DNA from: Candidatus Woesearchaeota archaeon
GTDB lineage: Archaea; Nanobdellota; Nanobdellia; Woesearchaeales; GW2011-AR4
Length of the DNA stretch: 39,966 bases
Assembly (NCBI GenBank): GCA_016185845.1
Contig: JACPMV010000054.1
Location: forward strand, 1-39,966
Reading direction: 5' to 3'
Shown: positions 17,074 through 27,700 of the stretch, piece by piece
How positions within the stretch are numbered: position 1 is the first letter of the stretch
Layout: every line of letters begins with the position of its first letter
Notes under the pieces: model-generated
What the model was told of the DNA's origin: nothing
What the model saw: only the letters and a program-made list of their open reading frames with translations
The model's database searches: none
Translations under genes and position numbers: made by a program

Positions 17074-17866
17074 CTTTCTTTTTCCTCTGGGAGATATTTT
17101 CCGTTTCCTTCTCCACAGAAATCTTTGATTTCCGCAGACTTCTCCGTTTTGGCTTGGCTTTTTTTGGCCCGCCTGCACCCTCAGGAGATATTTCTTTTTG
17201 ATCTTGGCCTGACTTGTTGTTTTTTGAAGATTCCGCTTCTCCTGGCTTTATTTCCTCTATGATTGTTTCTTTCCTGTCAATAATCTCAATATCATCAGGC
17301 AGCTTAATGTCCGGGGGCATTATGCTTACTTTAATCCCGATTACCCCTGTCTTCAAATGCGCCTGGGCGTTTGTCTTCCTGACGCTGTTAGCTATGTCGC
17401 CGCATTTCTTCAGATATCCCTGATAAAATCTCCATGACTTTGCCCTGGCGCTTGGCACCTTGCCGCTTACCACTATTTCAATTCCTAAAGCCCCAGCTCT
17501 CATAACTTCAGTCATTATCTTATGGCCTATTGCCTTGAACTTTTGCGAGCCGAATTTTTCAAGCGCATCAACTATTTTTTCCGTGATTATGTTTGAGTCA
17601 AGGCTTGGATTTTCCACTTCGCTTATCTCTACCTGCGGATTTTCCAGCCCAAATCTTTTCTTCAGCGTTTTGGTAAGCTGCTTTATGTTCTGCCCTTTCC
17701 TGCCGACAATCAGCCCGGGCCTTGAAGTAAAGATTATTATTTTTTCTCCAAGGGGGGTCTTGACCATCTTTGTGTGGCTGTGCCCGACATTTTTGAGCGT
17801 CTGTGTTATGTATTCCTCTATCTGGAATTCCTTGATTTTCTGCGCCACGAATTTTCTTTCTATCAT
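17042..17866 (-). CDS. rps3: Ribosomal protein S3 (uS3)
   Basis: GHSHTKMVKTPLGEKIIIFTSRPGLIVGRKGQNIKQLTKTLKKRFGLENPQVEI (KH domain). Confidence 0.95.
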   Translation of the reverse strand: MIERKFVAQKIKEFQIEEYITQTLKNVGHSHTKMVKTPLGEKIIIFTSRPGLIVGRKGQNIKQLTKTLKKRFGLENPQVEISEVENPSLDSNIITEKIVDALEKFGSQKFKAIGHKIMTEVMRAGALGIEIVVSGKVPSARAKSWRFYQGYLKKCGDIANSVRKTNAQAHLKTGVIGIKVSIMPPDIKLPDDIEIIDRKETIIEEIKPGEAESSKNNKSGQDQKEISPEGAGGPKKAKPKRRSLRKSKISVEKETENISQRKKKDEIQGTENNE

Positions 17867-18333
17867 TTGCCCTGCTTTTGCTTCTTTGCCTGATCGTCTG
17901 TTTTTTTCTCTTCAACAAATATCTCTACGTTTGTCCTTTTCATCTTTCTTCTGGTTTTCCTCCCGTAGTGCCATGCCTTGCCGGCATTGTGGGCGCTTAT
18001 ATGGGATATAATCAAATTTGAAGTGTTAAGCCCCTTGAACTGGGCATTTGCCTCGACAGTCTCTATCAATTGTATAAAATGTTTTGATGCCTTTTCCGGG
18101 TACCTTCCGGGCCCCACTTTCCTTTTGTGCGCCAGGTCAAAATCGTAGCGCCTGAACGGCACTGCCCTTTTTTTGTCTATGACATCCTGAAGCATTTTTT
18201 TTGCAAGGCCTACTTTCTTGTTTTTTATAAACCTGCATATCTCCACGCTGAATTTAAGGGATATCGGCAATGCCATTCCCGCTGCCCTTGCCATATGCTC
18301 CTTTTCATAATTCCTAAAAGTGTATCCTTTCAT
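17863..18333 (-). CDS. rpl22: Ribosomal protein L22 (uL22)
   Basis: LPISLKFSVEICRFIKNKKVGLAKKMLQDVIDKKRAVPFRRYDFDLAHKRKVGPGRYPEKAS. Confidence 0.95.
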   Translation of the reverse strand: MKGYTFRNYEKEHMARAAGMALPISLKFSVEICRFIKNKKVGLAKKMLQDVIDKKRAVPFRRYDFDLAHKRKVGPGRYPEKASKHFIQLIETVEANAQFKGLNTSNLIISHISAHNAGKAWHYGRKTRRKMKRTNVEIFVEEKKTDDQAKKQKQGK

Positions 18334-18335
18334 GT

Positions 18336-18719
18336 TTATTTCACCGATAGGCTTGCGCTTGATCTTGTAGCCCCTATGCCCGGAGCGCTGTGCTGCACTT
18401 TCTTTCTTGTTGAAACGAACTCTCCAAGGCGGTGCCCTATCATGTCGGGCTCTATTAAAACCTGCACAAACTCCCTTCCGCTGTAAATTTTGATCATTAT
18501 TCCGGTCATTTCAGGTACAATTATGGCATCCCTGCAGTGGGTCTTGATGATTTTTTTTCCTGATTTTAGTTTTTTGAGCAGGATTTTTTGCTGGTCTGTG
18601 AATCCCCGCTTTAATGACCTTCTCTCCCTGGAAGTCAGCAGCTGCGACAGCTCGCTCATGCTCATTTTTTTGAGCTCTTCAGTTGTTTTTCCCTTGTATG
18701 TAAATTCCTTCTTTGCCAT
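18336..18719 (-). CDS. rps19: Ribosomal protein S19 (uS19)
   Basis: KIIKTHCRDAIIVPEMTGIMIKIYSGREFVQVLIEPDMIGHRLGEFVSTRKKVQHSAPGIGATRS. Confidence 0.95.
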   Translation of the reverse strand: MAKKEFTYKGKTTEELKKMSMSELSQLLTSRERRSLKRGFTDQQKILLKKLKSGKKIIKTHCRDAIIVPEMTGIMIKIYSGREFVQVLIEPDMIGHRLGEFVSTRKKVQHSAPGIGATRSSASLSVK

Positions 18720-18721
18720 TT

Positions 18722-19441
18722 CTACCTCTTGCGCCTGCCTGTCCTTTTTGGAGCTATCTTGCCGACCTTTCTTCCAGGAGGCGAGTTTCTCGCTGATTGT
18801 GTGGGTATTCCCTTAGCATGCGAACTCCTGCCGCCGAACGGATGGCTGACTGAGTTCATTGAAGTTCCGCTTACATGGGGCCACATCTTGTTCTTTGCTG
18901 TCATTGCAAACCATCTTGTGCCTGCCTTGAGGAATGGCTTTTCTGTCCTTCCGGAACCAGCCAGTACTCCGACAGCTGCCATGCACTCAGGCATGAATGT
19001 CCTTCTCTTGCTGGATGGCAGCTCCACTACTATCCCGTCGTCTGCTTTTGTGATTATTCTTGCGAATACCCCTGATGTCCTCACAAATTTCCCGCCGTCG
19101 CCGGGGTTTGATTCTATGTTATAGATTGATGTTCCTTCAGGGATGCTTTTCAGCGGCAAAATGTTTCCTGATTTTAGCTCGGAATTTTCGCCAATCTCAA
19201 TCTGATCCCCTGCCCTTATTCCTTCAGGCGCCTGAAGCAGGCCAGATTCCCCGCTGCTGTACTTCAGCTCCATCAATGGCGCGCTGTGGCCGCTGCTGTG
19301 AACAATGTCCAAGACTTGGGCTGTTATCTGCTTGCCTGATTCATATCTGCCGAAGCCTGCCTTTCCCCTGTACTTGAAGCTTGGCGCCCTATACCTTGGG
19401 CTTCCTTTTCCCCTCTTCTGCTGTATTAAGCTTTTTCCCAT
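18722..19441 (-). CDS. rpl2: Ribosomal protein L2 (uL2)
   Basis: IYNIESNPGDGGKFVRTSGVFARII...MNSVSHPFGGRSSHAKGIPTQSARNSPPGRKVGKIAPKRTGRRKR. Confidence 0.96.
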   Translation of the reverse strand: MGKSLIQQKRGKGSPRYRAPSFKYRGKAGFGRYESGKQITAQVLDIVHSSGHSAPLMELKYSSGESGLLQAPEGIRAGDQIEIGENSELKSGNILPLKSIPEGTSIYNIESNPGDGGKFVRTSGVFARIITKADDGIVVELPSSKRRTFMPECMAAVGVLAGSGRTEKPFLKAGTRWFAMTAKNKMWPHVSGTSMNSVSHPFGGRSSHAKGIPTQSARNSPPGRKVGKIAPKRTGRRKR

Positions 19442-19454
19442 AGTTTATCACTCT

Positions 19455-19715
19455 TTACATCAAACCCATTTGGGTTGCAATATCTATTGCGGGATTTTTT
19501 GCTGAAAATTTGATATAAGCCCTCTTCTCGCCGTCCTGGCTGACAAAAGTGTTTACGCTTGTGACTTCTACTTTGAACATCTGCTCTATTGCCTTCTTGA
19601 TTTCTTTTTTTGCTGCTTTTTTATTCACAACAAATATGAGCTTGTTCTCTGATTCCATCAGCCTTATTGATTTTTCGGTCGACAGCGGATATTTTATAAT
19701 ATCGTATTGGTCCAT
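19455..19715 (-). CDS. rpl23: Ribosomal protein L23 (uL23)
   Basis: IIKYPLSTEKSIRLMESENKLIFVVNKKAAKKEIKKAIEQMFKVEVTSVNTF. Confidence 0.95.
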   Translation of the reverse strand: MDQYDIIKYPLSTEKSIRLMESENKLIFVVNKKAAKKEIKKAIEQMFKVEVTSVNTFVSQDGEKRAYIKFSAKNPAIDIATQMGLM

Positions 19716-19716
19716 T

Positions 19717-20523
19717 TTATTTGAACATTCCCTCTTTTTCCAATGCGCTGATTGCTGCGCTTGTCCATAAAGTCAGCCTTCCAGGCCTGCCTCCCGGCGC
19801 GAGCAACTCGGCGTTTAGGTTTTTAACTTCAATTATATCTATCCCAGGTATGTTTGCGACTGCTTTCCCGAGCCCGCTGTTTTTTGAAACCACTATCAGC
19901 GGACCTTTGCTTGATTTATATTTTCTGCCGCGGGACTTCCCTTTTCCTGCCCGTATATGCTTATTGTCAATTCTCTGCAGCTCTTCATTCAACCCCATCT
20001 TCTCAAATGACTGCAGTACTTTTTTTGTTTTGTCAAGTGATTCAAATTTTTCATCAAGCACAAACGGGTAGCTGTCCGGCGCAAGGTGGCCCCTTTCTGC
20101 AACAGCTTCCTTCAGCATGGTTGCCGATATTGCGCTCCTTATTGCCTTTAAGTTTTCTTTGCTGTTTATCTTTTTCCACCATATTTTCTGCGGCTTTGGC
20201 GGGTGAGCCCTTCTGCCGCCGACCATTCCAGGAGCAAATGCGCCTACCCAGTTCATTCTTGTTCCCCTTCTTGTCATGATTTTTCTCGGAACTCTTGAAA
20301 TCCCTATTCCATAAGATCCCCTGTAATTTTTTCTTCTTCTTGAAAGCTTGGCAGATGCCCTTTTGCCTGCTGTTTTTGCCGCAGCATACGGCTGCCTCTT
20401 GTGGCTTTGGATTGTTAATACTGCCCGGTGTATGATGTCGGGCCTGATTTCTTCTTGAAATTGGTTTGGCAAAACCAATTCCCCAGCCTTATTGCCCGAC
20501 ATATCTAAAATTGCGACTTTCAT
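19717..20523 (-). CDS. rpl4: Ribosomal protein L4 (uL4)
   Basis: EIRPDIIHRAVLTIQSHKRQPYAAAKTAGKRASAKLSRRRKNYRGSYGIGISRVPRKIM. Confidence 0.95.
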   Translation of the reverse strand: MKVAILDMSGNKAGELVLPNQFQEEIRPDIIHRAVLTIQSHKRQPYAAAKTAGKRASAKLSRRRKNYRGSYGIGISRVPRKIMTRRGTRMNWVGAFAPGMVGGRRAHPPKPQKIWWKKINSKENLKAIRSAISATMLKEAVAERGHLAPDSYPFVLDEKFESLDKTKKVLQSFEKMGLNEELQRIDNKHIRAGKGKSRGRKYKSSKGPLIVVSKNSGLGKAVANIPGIDIIEVKNLNAELLAPGGRPGRLTLWTSAAISALEKEGMFK

Positions 20524-20524
20524 T

Positions 20525-21499
20525 TTATCTTCCCTGCTTTGATTCCAGGCTGGTGTATGTTATTTGAGGCGCTTCTAAAATTCCTTTTTTTGGCCTGGTT
20601 GGCTCTGTTAATTTTATCAACCTTTTTGACGTGCCACCCAATGATCCTTTAATCAGAAGGTATGTGTTTTTAACAGCGCCGTAATTCAATGATCCGCCTT
20701 TAACGTTTATTTCTTCGGGCTTGCTGCCAATTTTTATAATCTGCTTGTTGTATTCTGTCCTTAAGTGATATCCCATTTTGCCGGCGTGGGCTGTTCTCCA
20801 CATTATATGCCCCTGGGCGCGCCATGCACCCAATGAGCCCGGGTTTCTTCTGCTTTTTTCTGACTTGTGGTGCCTTAAAGTAACTCCAAATCTCCTTACC
20901 GGCCCCTGAAATCCCTTGCCGGTTGTGATGGAGTGAGCATCAAACTTCTGCCCTTCCTTGAATACTTCGCTTACGCTTATCTCCTTTCCGAGCTTTTCTT
21001 TTGCATACGCAAGCTGCTGCTCTTTTGCCCCACCCAATGCAATTTCAAATGTGTCCGGTATTTTCTTGCCGATTGCAGTAAGCTTTGGCTGGGTGCAGCA
21101 TAAAATTCTTATAAAATCAAAATCAGATGGTTCTTTGCCTCTGCTTTTTTTCGGCGGTGTAATTTTTTTTTCCAGTTCCTTGTCCGGGCTGTCGGAAGTT
21201 ATTTGAGAAATGAGCTTTGATCCGTTCATTATTTTTTTGTAAAACATTATAGAATAAATTTTTATTGGGGGGCATTCAACAACAGTTACCGGACAAAAAA
21301 TATCCGTGCCTTTTGTCAGCGAATTCTGGCGGTTGTCCGTTACCAGCAGATGTGTCATGCCTACCTTATATCCTGCAAACCCAAGCGGCTTTATGTTTTT
21401 GCTTGGTTGCCATTTCCTTATGCGGACGCGGCTATCCCTGGCCCTGACTCTAGGCCAAAACTGCATACTTCCTGCTCTCGGGCTTCTTGTTCTTGGCAT
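20525..21499 (-). CDS. rpl3: Ribosomal protein L3 (uL3)
   Basis: PRTRSPRAGSMQFWPRVRARDSRVRIRKW...GKGFQGPVRRFGVTLRHHKSEKSRRNPGSLGAW. Confidence 0.95.
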   Translation of the reverse strand: MPRTRSPRAGSMQFWPRVRARDSRVRIRKWQPSKNIKPLGFAGYKVGMTHLLVTDNRQNSLTKGTDIFCPVTVVECPPIKIYSIMFYKKIMNGSKLISQITSDSPDKELEKKITPPKKSRGKEPSDFDFIRILCCTQPKLTAIGKKIPDTFEIALGGAKEQQLAYAKEKLGKEISVSEVFKEGQKFDAHSITTGKGFQGPVRRFGVTLRHHKSEKSRRNPGSLGAWRAQGHIMWRTAHAGKMGYHLRTEYNKQIIKIGSKPEEINVKGGSLNYGAVKNTYLLIKGSLGGTSKRLIKLTEPTRPKKGILEAPQITYTSLESKQGR

Positions 21500-21652
21500 T
21501 TTTTATTTTATTTTTGTTGTTTAGCAAACGAACAGCGATTGCTGTCTCTGTATTTGTTTAGCATGTAAAAAAACCTTTTTATGACGCCTTTTATAGAAAA
21601 CAGTTTGGAACTGTACTGAAAAGGCAGTCTTTTCAGGCTTTGAACACTTATT

Positions 21653-21662
21653 ATTATATAAA
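21653..21662 (-). promoter_or_regulatory. TATA-box candidate for the ribosomal superoperon
   Basis: Minus strand TTTATATAAT about 155 bp upstream of the L3 ATG. Confidence 0.4.
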
Positions 21663-21883
21663 CCTAATTTTTCAGGGATGATTGTATATTTATAAAGGTT
21701 GTGGTAAAAATTTGGCGTGTTTGGGTAAAATTTCCATTGTGATTGGGCGTCTGTTGTGCATAAATTGATTGTTTGTTTTTTTTGTGTTTCGTTTTTTTAT
21801 TTTAATAAAAATGATTATTATGTTTTTGGAGTGGTGTTGTGTTTTTATGGTTCGTTTGTTTTTTTGATATTAAATGTGTGGAT

Positions 21884-22025
21884 GCGTCCTTGGTTTCCTT
21901 TGGAGGTTTTTTGTTTTTTTGTGGTTGTTTTTTATTATATATAATATATTTACTATATAGAAAATATATATATAATATACTAACAACAACATAACTACAA
22001 AGTTCCATAGGAAATGGTGGGGTGG
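21884..22025. other. Candidate replication origin core: inverted ORB-like sites flanking an AT-rich region
   Basis: Minus-oriented CCTCCAAAGGAAACCAAGGACGC (21884-21906) and plus-oriented GTTCCATAGGAAATGGTGGGGTGG (22002-22025) flank an AT-rich tract; immediately upstream of orc1/cdc6. Confidence 0.6.
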
Positions 22026-22040
22026 GTTAAATAAAGAAAA

Positions 22041-22050
22041 TATTTAAATA
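22041..22050 (+). promoter_or_regulatory. TATA-box candidate for orc1/cdc6
   Basis: tatttaaata about 25-30 bp upstream of ATG 22074. Confidence 0.6.
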
Positions 22051-22073
22051 CCTCCACTTCATCTGGAAAAATC

Positions 22074-23279
22074 ATGGAAAAGGGGTTGGGTGTGTTTTTT
22101 GAGGCGTTTCTGAATAAAGAGAGTGTATTTTTTGATAAAAAAGCTCTGCAGTCTTCTTATATCCCTGAAACAATACTCCATAGGGAAGACCAGGTAAAAC
22201 AGATTGCTAATATTCTTGCCCCAGCTTTGCGCGGCGACAAGCCATCAAATCTTTTTGTTTATGGAAAAACCGGCGCCGGAAAAACGCTAGCTATAAGATA
22301 CACAACACAAAAATTGACAGAAATTGCTGAAAGGGAATCAATACCCCTAAAAACAATATATGTAAATTGCAAGCTAAAGCGAAGCGCAGACACAGAATAC
22401 AGGCTCATCGCGCAGCTTGCCAGAGAGCTTGGAAAATCAATACCGCCGACGGGGCTTCCGACAGAGGAAGTTTATAAATCATTCTTCAAGGCTCTGAACA
22501 GGCAAAACCAAAATTATATCCTGATTCTTGACGAGATTGACCAGCTCGTTGACAAGACCGGAGACAACGCGCTTTATAATTTAACAAGGATAAACGAGGA
22601 GCAGACAGAATCGCAGATCAGCATCATAGGGATATCCAACAATTTGATGTTTGTTGACGGATTGGATCCGAGAGTCAGGTCCTCTTTATCAGAAGAAGAA
22701 ATATTATTTCCGCCTTACAACGCGCTGCAATTACAGGCAATACTCAAGCAAAGGGCAGAAACGTCTTTCAAAAAAGACGCGATTGAGCAGGGAGTTATTG
22801 AAAAATGCGCAGCATACGCAGCCAGGGACCATGGAGATGCAAGGAGGGCTTTGGAACTATTGCGAGTTGCTGGCGAGATTGCCGACAGGAAAAACTCAGA
22901 TAAAATCACAATAGAGCACATAGACCTTGCGGAGCAGAAAATTGACAGGGACAGGATAATAGACATAACATCGACGCAGCCAAAACAATACCAACTGGTG
23001 CTTTACTCAATTATTTCCTCGCAGACGCAAAAAAACACCAACATCTTCACAGGAGAGGTGTATGAACTATACAAGTCTTTATGCAGCAAAACAAACATAA
23101 ATATACTCACTCAAAGAAGGGTGTCGGATATTATTTCTGAATTTGATATGCTCGGCATGGTTAACGCAAAAGTAATCTCAAAAGGGAGATATGGCAGGAC
23201 AAGAAACATCTCAATAGAAATTCCGGAAAATCTGCTTCCAAGGATAAAAAGCATGCTGGAAGACAGCATAAGGGTGTAG
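22074..23279 (+). CDS. cdc6: Orc1/Cdc6 replication initiator AAA+ ATPase
   Basis: 401 aa; ILHREDQVKQIANILAPALRGDKPSNLFVYGKTGAGKTLAIRY; ILDEIDQLV; C-terminal winged helix. Confidence 0.96.
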   Translation: MEKGLGVFFEAFLNKESVFFDKKALQSSYIPETILHREDQVKQIANILAPALRGDKPSNLFVYGKTGAGKTLAIRYTTQKLTEIAERESIPLKTIYVNCKLKRSADTEYRLIAQLARELGKSIPPTGLPTEEVYKSFFKALNRQNQNYILILDEIDQLVDKTGDNALYNLTRINEEQTESQISIIGISNNLMFVDGLDPRVRSSLSEEEILFPPYNALQLQAILKQRAETSFKKDAIEQGVIEKCAAYAARDHGDARRALELLRVAGEIADRKNSDKITIEHIDLAEQKIDRDRIIDITSTQPKQYQLVLYSIISSQTQKNTNIFTGEVYELYKSLCSKTNINILTQRRVSDIISEFDMLGMVNAKVISKGRYGRTRNISIEIPENLLPRIKSMLEDSIRV

Positions 23280-23282
23280 CAA

Positions 23283-24797
23283 TTGGAGCAGGAAATTATC
23301 AGCAAAAAGCGCGAGATTATAGAGCTCTGCCTCAAGAACGGGATACTCATCAGCTCAGATTCGCTAAAAAAAATAGAAGATGGGCGGCAAATATCTGGAA
23401 TTTTTGAAATCCTCAAGGCAAAAAACCAGGGAGCTGCCGCGGACATTGACTCTGAAATAGAAAAATATATTGAGAACCTGGCCAGAGGAAACGAAGCAAA
23501 ACCAACGGAAAATATACAAACTGAAGTTCACGCAAAAGAAAAAATCAGGATAATATATTCTAATAAAGACGAGCCGAAAAAGAGGGAGCCGCAGGATTTT
23601 GTAGACTATTTTAATGCAAGGTACAGGGCAATAGAGAAAATACTGAAGCCAAGGCAGGAGCTCAGGAACCTGGTTTCAATAAACAAGCTCCTGAACAAAA
23701 AACAGAAAGAGGAGATATCAATAATAGGGATTGTCAACAGCAAGCAGGCCACAAAAAACGGCAACATCATGCTCGTTCTCGAAGATTTGACAGGAATCAA
23801 AAAAGTGATAGTAAACAAAAACAAGCCTGCGCTTTTCAGGGAAGCAAATGATATCGTGCTTGATGAAGTCATCGGGGTTGTCGGGGTGAATGTGGAATCT
23901 GTGATATTTGCAAACAACATACTATGGCCTGACGTGCCGACAAACAGGGAGCTCAAGAAATCAGACGAGGAAAAATATGCAATATTCCTGTCAGATATGC
24001 ATGTAGGCTCGTCAAAATTCCTGCCTGAGGATTTTGACAAGTTTTTGAAATGGATAAATGGGGAGATGGGAAACGAGCAGCAGAGAGCAATATCCAAAAA
24101 TGTAGAATATATATTTATTGCGGGAGATTTGGTTGACGGATGCGGCATTTATCCCGAGCAGGACAAGGAACTGATAACCAAAGATGTTTACCAGCAGTAC
24201 AGGGAATGTGCCAAGCTGCTTGAGCAGATACCCAAGCACATACCATTGATAATCTGCCCTGGAAACCACGACGCTCTGAGGATTTCAGAGCCGCAGCCCC
24301 AATTATCCAAAGATTATGCAAAGCCGCTGCACGACATGAATAATGTAGTGATGGTGTCCAACCCGTCAATTGTCAACATAGGATCAACGGCAAATTTTTC
24401 AGGATTTGATGTCATGATGTATCACGGATATTCTTTTGATTATTATGTGGCTCATGTTGACTCATTAAGAAACCATGGCGGCTACGACAGGGTGGATTTA
24501 ATCATGAAATTCCTGATGAAAAGGAGGCACCTGGCGCCGACGCATTCTTCAACGTTATACGTGCCGGACAACAAAAAAGACCCTTTGGTCATAGAAAGAA
24601 TTCCTGATTTTTTCCTCAGCGGCCACATACACAAGTCTTCAACGGCAAATTACAGGAACACGACTTTGATCTGCGGCAGCTGCTGGCAGGCCAAGACATC
24701 ATTCCAGGAAAAAGTGGGGCATAACCCGGAGCCGAGCAGAGTGCCGATAGTCAACCTGAAAACAAGGGACGTAAAAATACTGAAATTCGGGCAGTAA
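23283..24797 (+). CDS. polB: DNA polymerase D small subunit DP1 (TTG start)
   Basis: 504 aa; OB region plus calcineurin-like motifs SDMHVGS, GDLVDGCG, CPGNHD, SGHIHK. Confidence 0.93.
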   Translation: MEQEIISKKREIIELCLKNGILISSDSLKKIEDGRQISGIFEILKAKNQGAAADIDSEIEKYIENLARGNEAKPTENIQTEVHAKEKIRIIYSNKDEPKKREPQDFVDYFNARYRAIEKILKPRQELRNLVSINKLLNKKQKEEISIIGIVNSKQATKNGNIMLVLEDLTGIKKVIVNKNKPALFREANDIVLDEVIGVVGVNVESVIFANNILWPDVPTNRELKKSDEEKYAIFLSDMHVGSSKFLPEDFDKFLKWINGEMGNEQQRAISKNVEYIFIAGDLVDGCGIYPEQDKELITKDVYQQYRECAKLLEQIPKHIPLIICPGNHDALRISEPQPQLSKDYAKPLHDMNNVVMVSNPSIVNIGSTANFSGFDVMMYHGYSFDYYVAHVDSLRNHGGYDRVDLIMKFLMKRRHLAPTHSSTLYVPDNKKDPLVIERIPDFFLSGHIHKSSTANYRNTTLICGSCWQAKTSFQEKVGHNPEPSRVPIVNLKTRDVKILKFGQ

Positions 24798-24799
24798 AA

Positions 24800-27700
24800 A
24801 TGGCAGAAGAAAACCATTCAAAAATTTTGGCGGCGGAAATTGATAACGCATATGCGATTGCGAATTCCGCGAGATCAAAAGGCTACGACCCGGAAGACAC
24901 GGTCGGAATGCCTCTTGCCAAAAACATGGCTGAAAGGGTCGAAAGCCTAGTCAGCGTGGCGATGCCTCAAATCATAAACAAAGGAATCCCAAAAAGAATA
25001 AATGAGCTTGAAGACAAATACGGCAAGCTGGACTGGAGGGTTGCCTTGACCATCTCTTTGGAAGCTGCCGAGGAAAAATTCTGCGCTTTCAGCACAAAAA
25101 AAGAGGCATTCGAGACAGGAATAAGGATTGGACTTGCATATCTGACGCTTGGCGTTGTGGCTTCCCCCCTTGAAGGATTTGTTGAATTAAAAATCAAAAA
25201 AAGAAATGACGGAAAAGAATATTTTGCGCTGATGTTTGCCGGGCCCATAAGAAGCGCAGGGGGAACAGCCGGGGCAGTAAGCGTTGTCCTGGCAGATTAT
25301 ATCAGGAAAAAGACGGGATATGACGTTTACGATCCTTCAGAAAAAGAAATCAGGAGGATGGTGACTGAGCTTTATGATTATCATGAAAGAGTGACCAATC
25401 TGCAGTATCTCCCAAGCGAAAAGGAGATAAGATTTTTAGTAAGCAACCTTCCTGTCGAAATTGACGGAGACCCTTCTGAAGATATTGAAGTGTCAAATTA
25501 CAAAGATATTCCCAGGATAGAGACAAATCGTATAAGAAGCGGGCCGTGCCTTGTCATGGGAGAGTGCGTTGCGCAGAAAGCGGCAAAGCTGTGGTCCCAG
25601 CTTAGGAAATGGAAATCTGACTTTGACCTTGAGCAATGGAGCTTCCTCCAGGATTTTGTCAGCCTGCAGAGGGAAATAAAATCAAAAGAAAAATTCTCGG
25701 CGCAAAAAATAACTCCAATTTTTACTTACATACAAGATCTTGTCGCAGGCAGGCCTGTTTTGGGGCATCCGTCAGTAGTGGGGGGGTTTAGATTAAGATA
25801 CGGGAGATGCAGGACTTCTGGATATTCTGCAACTGCGATACATCCTGCAACAATGCACATACTGAACAAGTATCTTGCCATAGGGACTCAGTTAAAAGTT
25901 GAAAGGCCGGGAAAGGCAACAGCAATCACATCATGCGATTATATAGAAGGGCCCATTGTAAAATTAAATAATAATAATGTGATGATGATAGACAGCGAGC
26001 AAAAGGCAAAGCAATATACAAATTCCATAAAGGAAATATTATTTTTGGGCGACATCCTTGTCAGCTACGGGGACTTTTACAACAGGGCGCACACTTTGGC
26101 GCCTGCAGGATACTGCGAGGAATGGTGGGCGCTTGAGGCAGAGAAATCGATAATAGGGATGTTCGGGGCTTTGGACTATCACAAGCTCTCGCAACTGGCA
26201 GGCATAGACGCGGCTTATCTGGAGAATATTATTAAAAATTATTTTTTTGAAAAGCCCGATGCAAAAACAGCCGTTGCCTTAAGCAGGACACTGAACCTAC
26301 CATTGCATCCTTGCTACACTTATCATTGGAAAACAATACAGAAAGAAGAGTGTATTGCAATGCTCAGATGGCTTTCTGCTGCAAAAATAGAATCTGAAAG
26401 GGGCATAGCAACAAAAATAATACTGGAGAAGAATGAAGTCGGAAAAAGGGTCCTGGAGCTTATAGGGATGCCTCATCTGTTTGTAAGCAATGAATTCACC
26501 ATAATAGAGAAAGAAGAGGCAGAGATATTATCTGCAGTTTTTAACCTGAACGAAGCGGATTTCAGCAAAAAATACATTGAATCGCCGGCTGAAGATGTTT
26601 TGGATATGATCAACTCTTTTTCCGGTGTGAAATTAAGGGACAAGTCAGGGACTTTCATAGGCGCAAGGATGGGCAGGCCTGAAAAAGCAAAAGTCAGGAA
26701 GATGGACGGCGACCCCCACACATTATTTCCTGTGGGAAAAGAAGGCGGCAAAACAAGGGCATTCCAAAGCGCATTGGAAGCAGGATTTGTAGTCGCGGAA
26801 TTCCCGACTTACGTATGCAAGGCCTGCAGCAAGGAAACAATATTTGCAAAATGCGAGCAATGCGACTCAAAAACAACGAAGACAAGCTACTGTGAGCTTT
26901 GCGGAACAGTTGAAGGTGATAAGTGCAGGCACGGCAAAAATCCGCAGTTCAGGAAGCAAAGGATAGATATAAATCATTATTTCAGCAAGATCATTAAAAA
27001 AATAAACATGAAGCAGTACCCGGACCTGATAAAAGGGGTAAGGGGAACCTCAAACAAGAACCATATACCTGAGCATTTTGCCAAGGGGATATTAAGGGCA
27101 AAGTACAGCATACCTGTGAACAAGGACGGCACTACAAGGTATGACATGACCCAGCTGCCAATAACTCATTTCACTCCAAAAGAGATAGGGACTTCTGCTG
27201 AAGAACTGATAAGTTTTGGATATGAAAAAGACATCCATGGAAATGACTTAACAGATGATTCTCAAGTTGTTGAGCTGAATCCCCAGGACATAATACTGCC
27301 GAAATGCGAAGACGCTCCGGAACTTGGGGCTGACAAGATATTATACAACGTTGCCCAGTTTATAGACGAGCTTTTGGTTTTATTGTATGGCGAGGAAAAA
27401 TTTTATAATCTAAAATCTGAAAAGGACTTGACAGGGCAGCTTGTCCTTGCTCTTGCTCCGCACACATCGGCAGCGATTGTCGGCAGGATAATAGGATTTT
27501 CCAAAACCCAGGGATTTTTTGCGCATCCATTATTTCATGCGGCTACCAGAAGAGACTGCTTAGGCTATAATAATTATGTTTCTGTTAATGATAACGGGAG
27601 CTGGAAGGTCGAAAAGATAGGCAAGGTAATAGAAGAAATAAATCCCTCAGAGAAAGTAGATAATTTCGGAACCCTGGGCAAAAAAACACAAAACACTTAC

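Noticed and set aside
21756-22008. Small ORFs (21756-21944 +, 21802-22008 -) in the putative origin
   Set aside because: Low-complexity products of T/G-rich and AT-rich DNA; no ribosome-binding or protein-like features.
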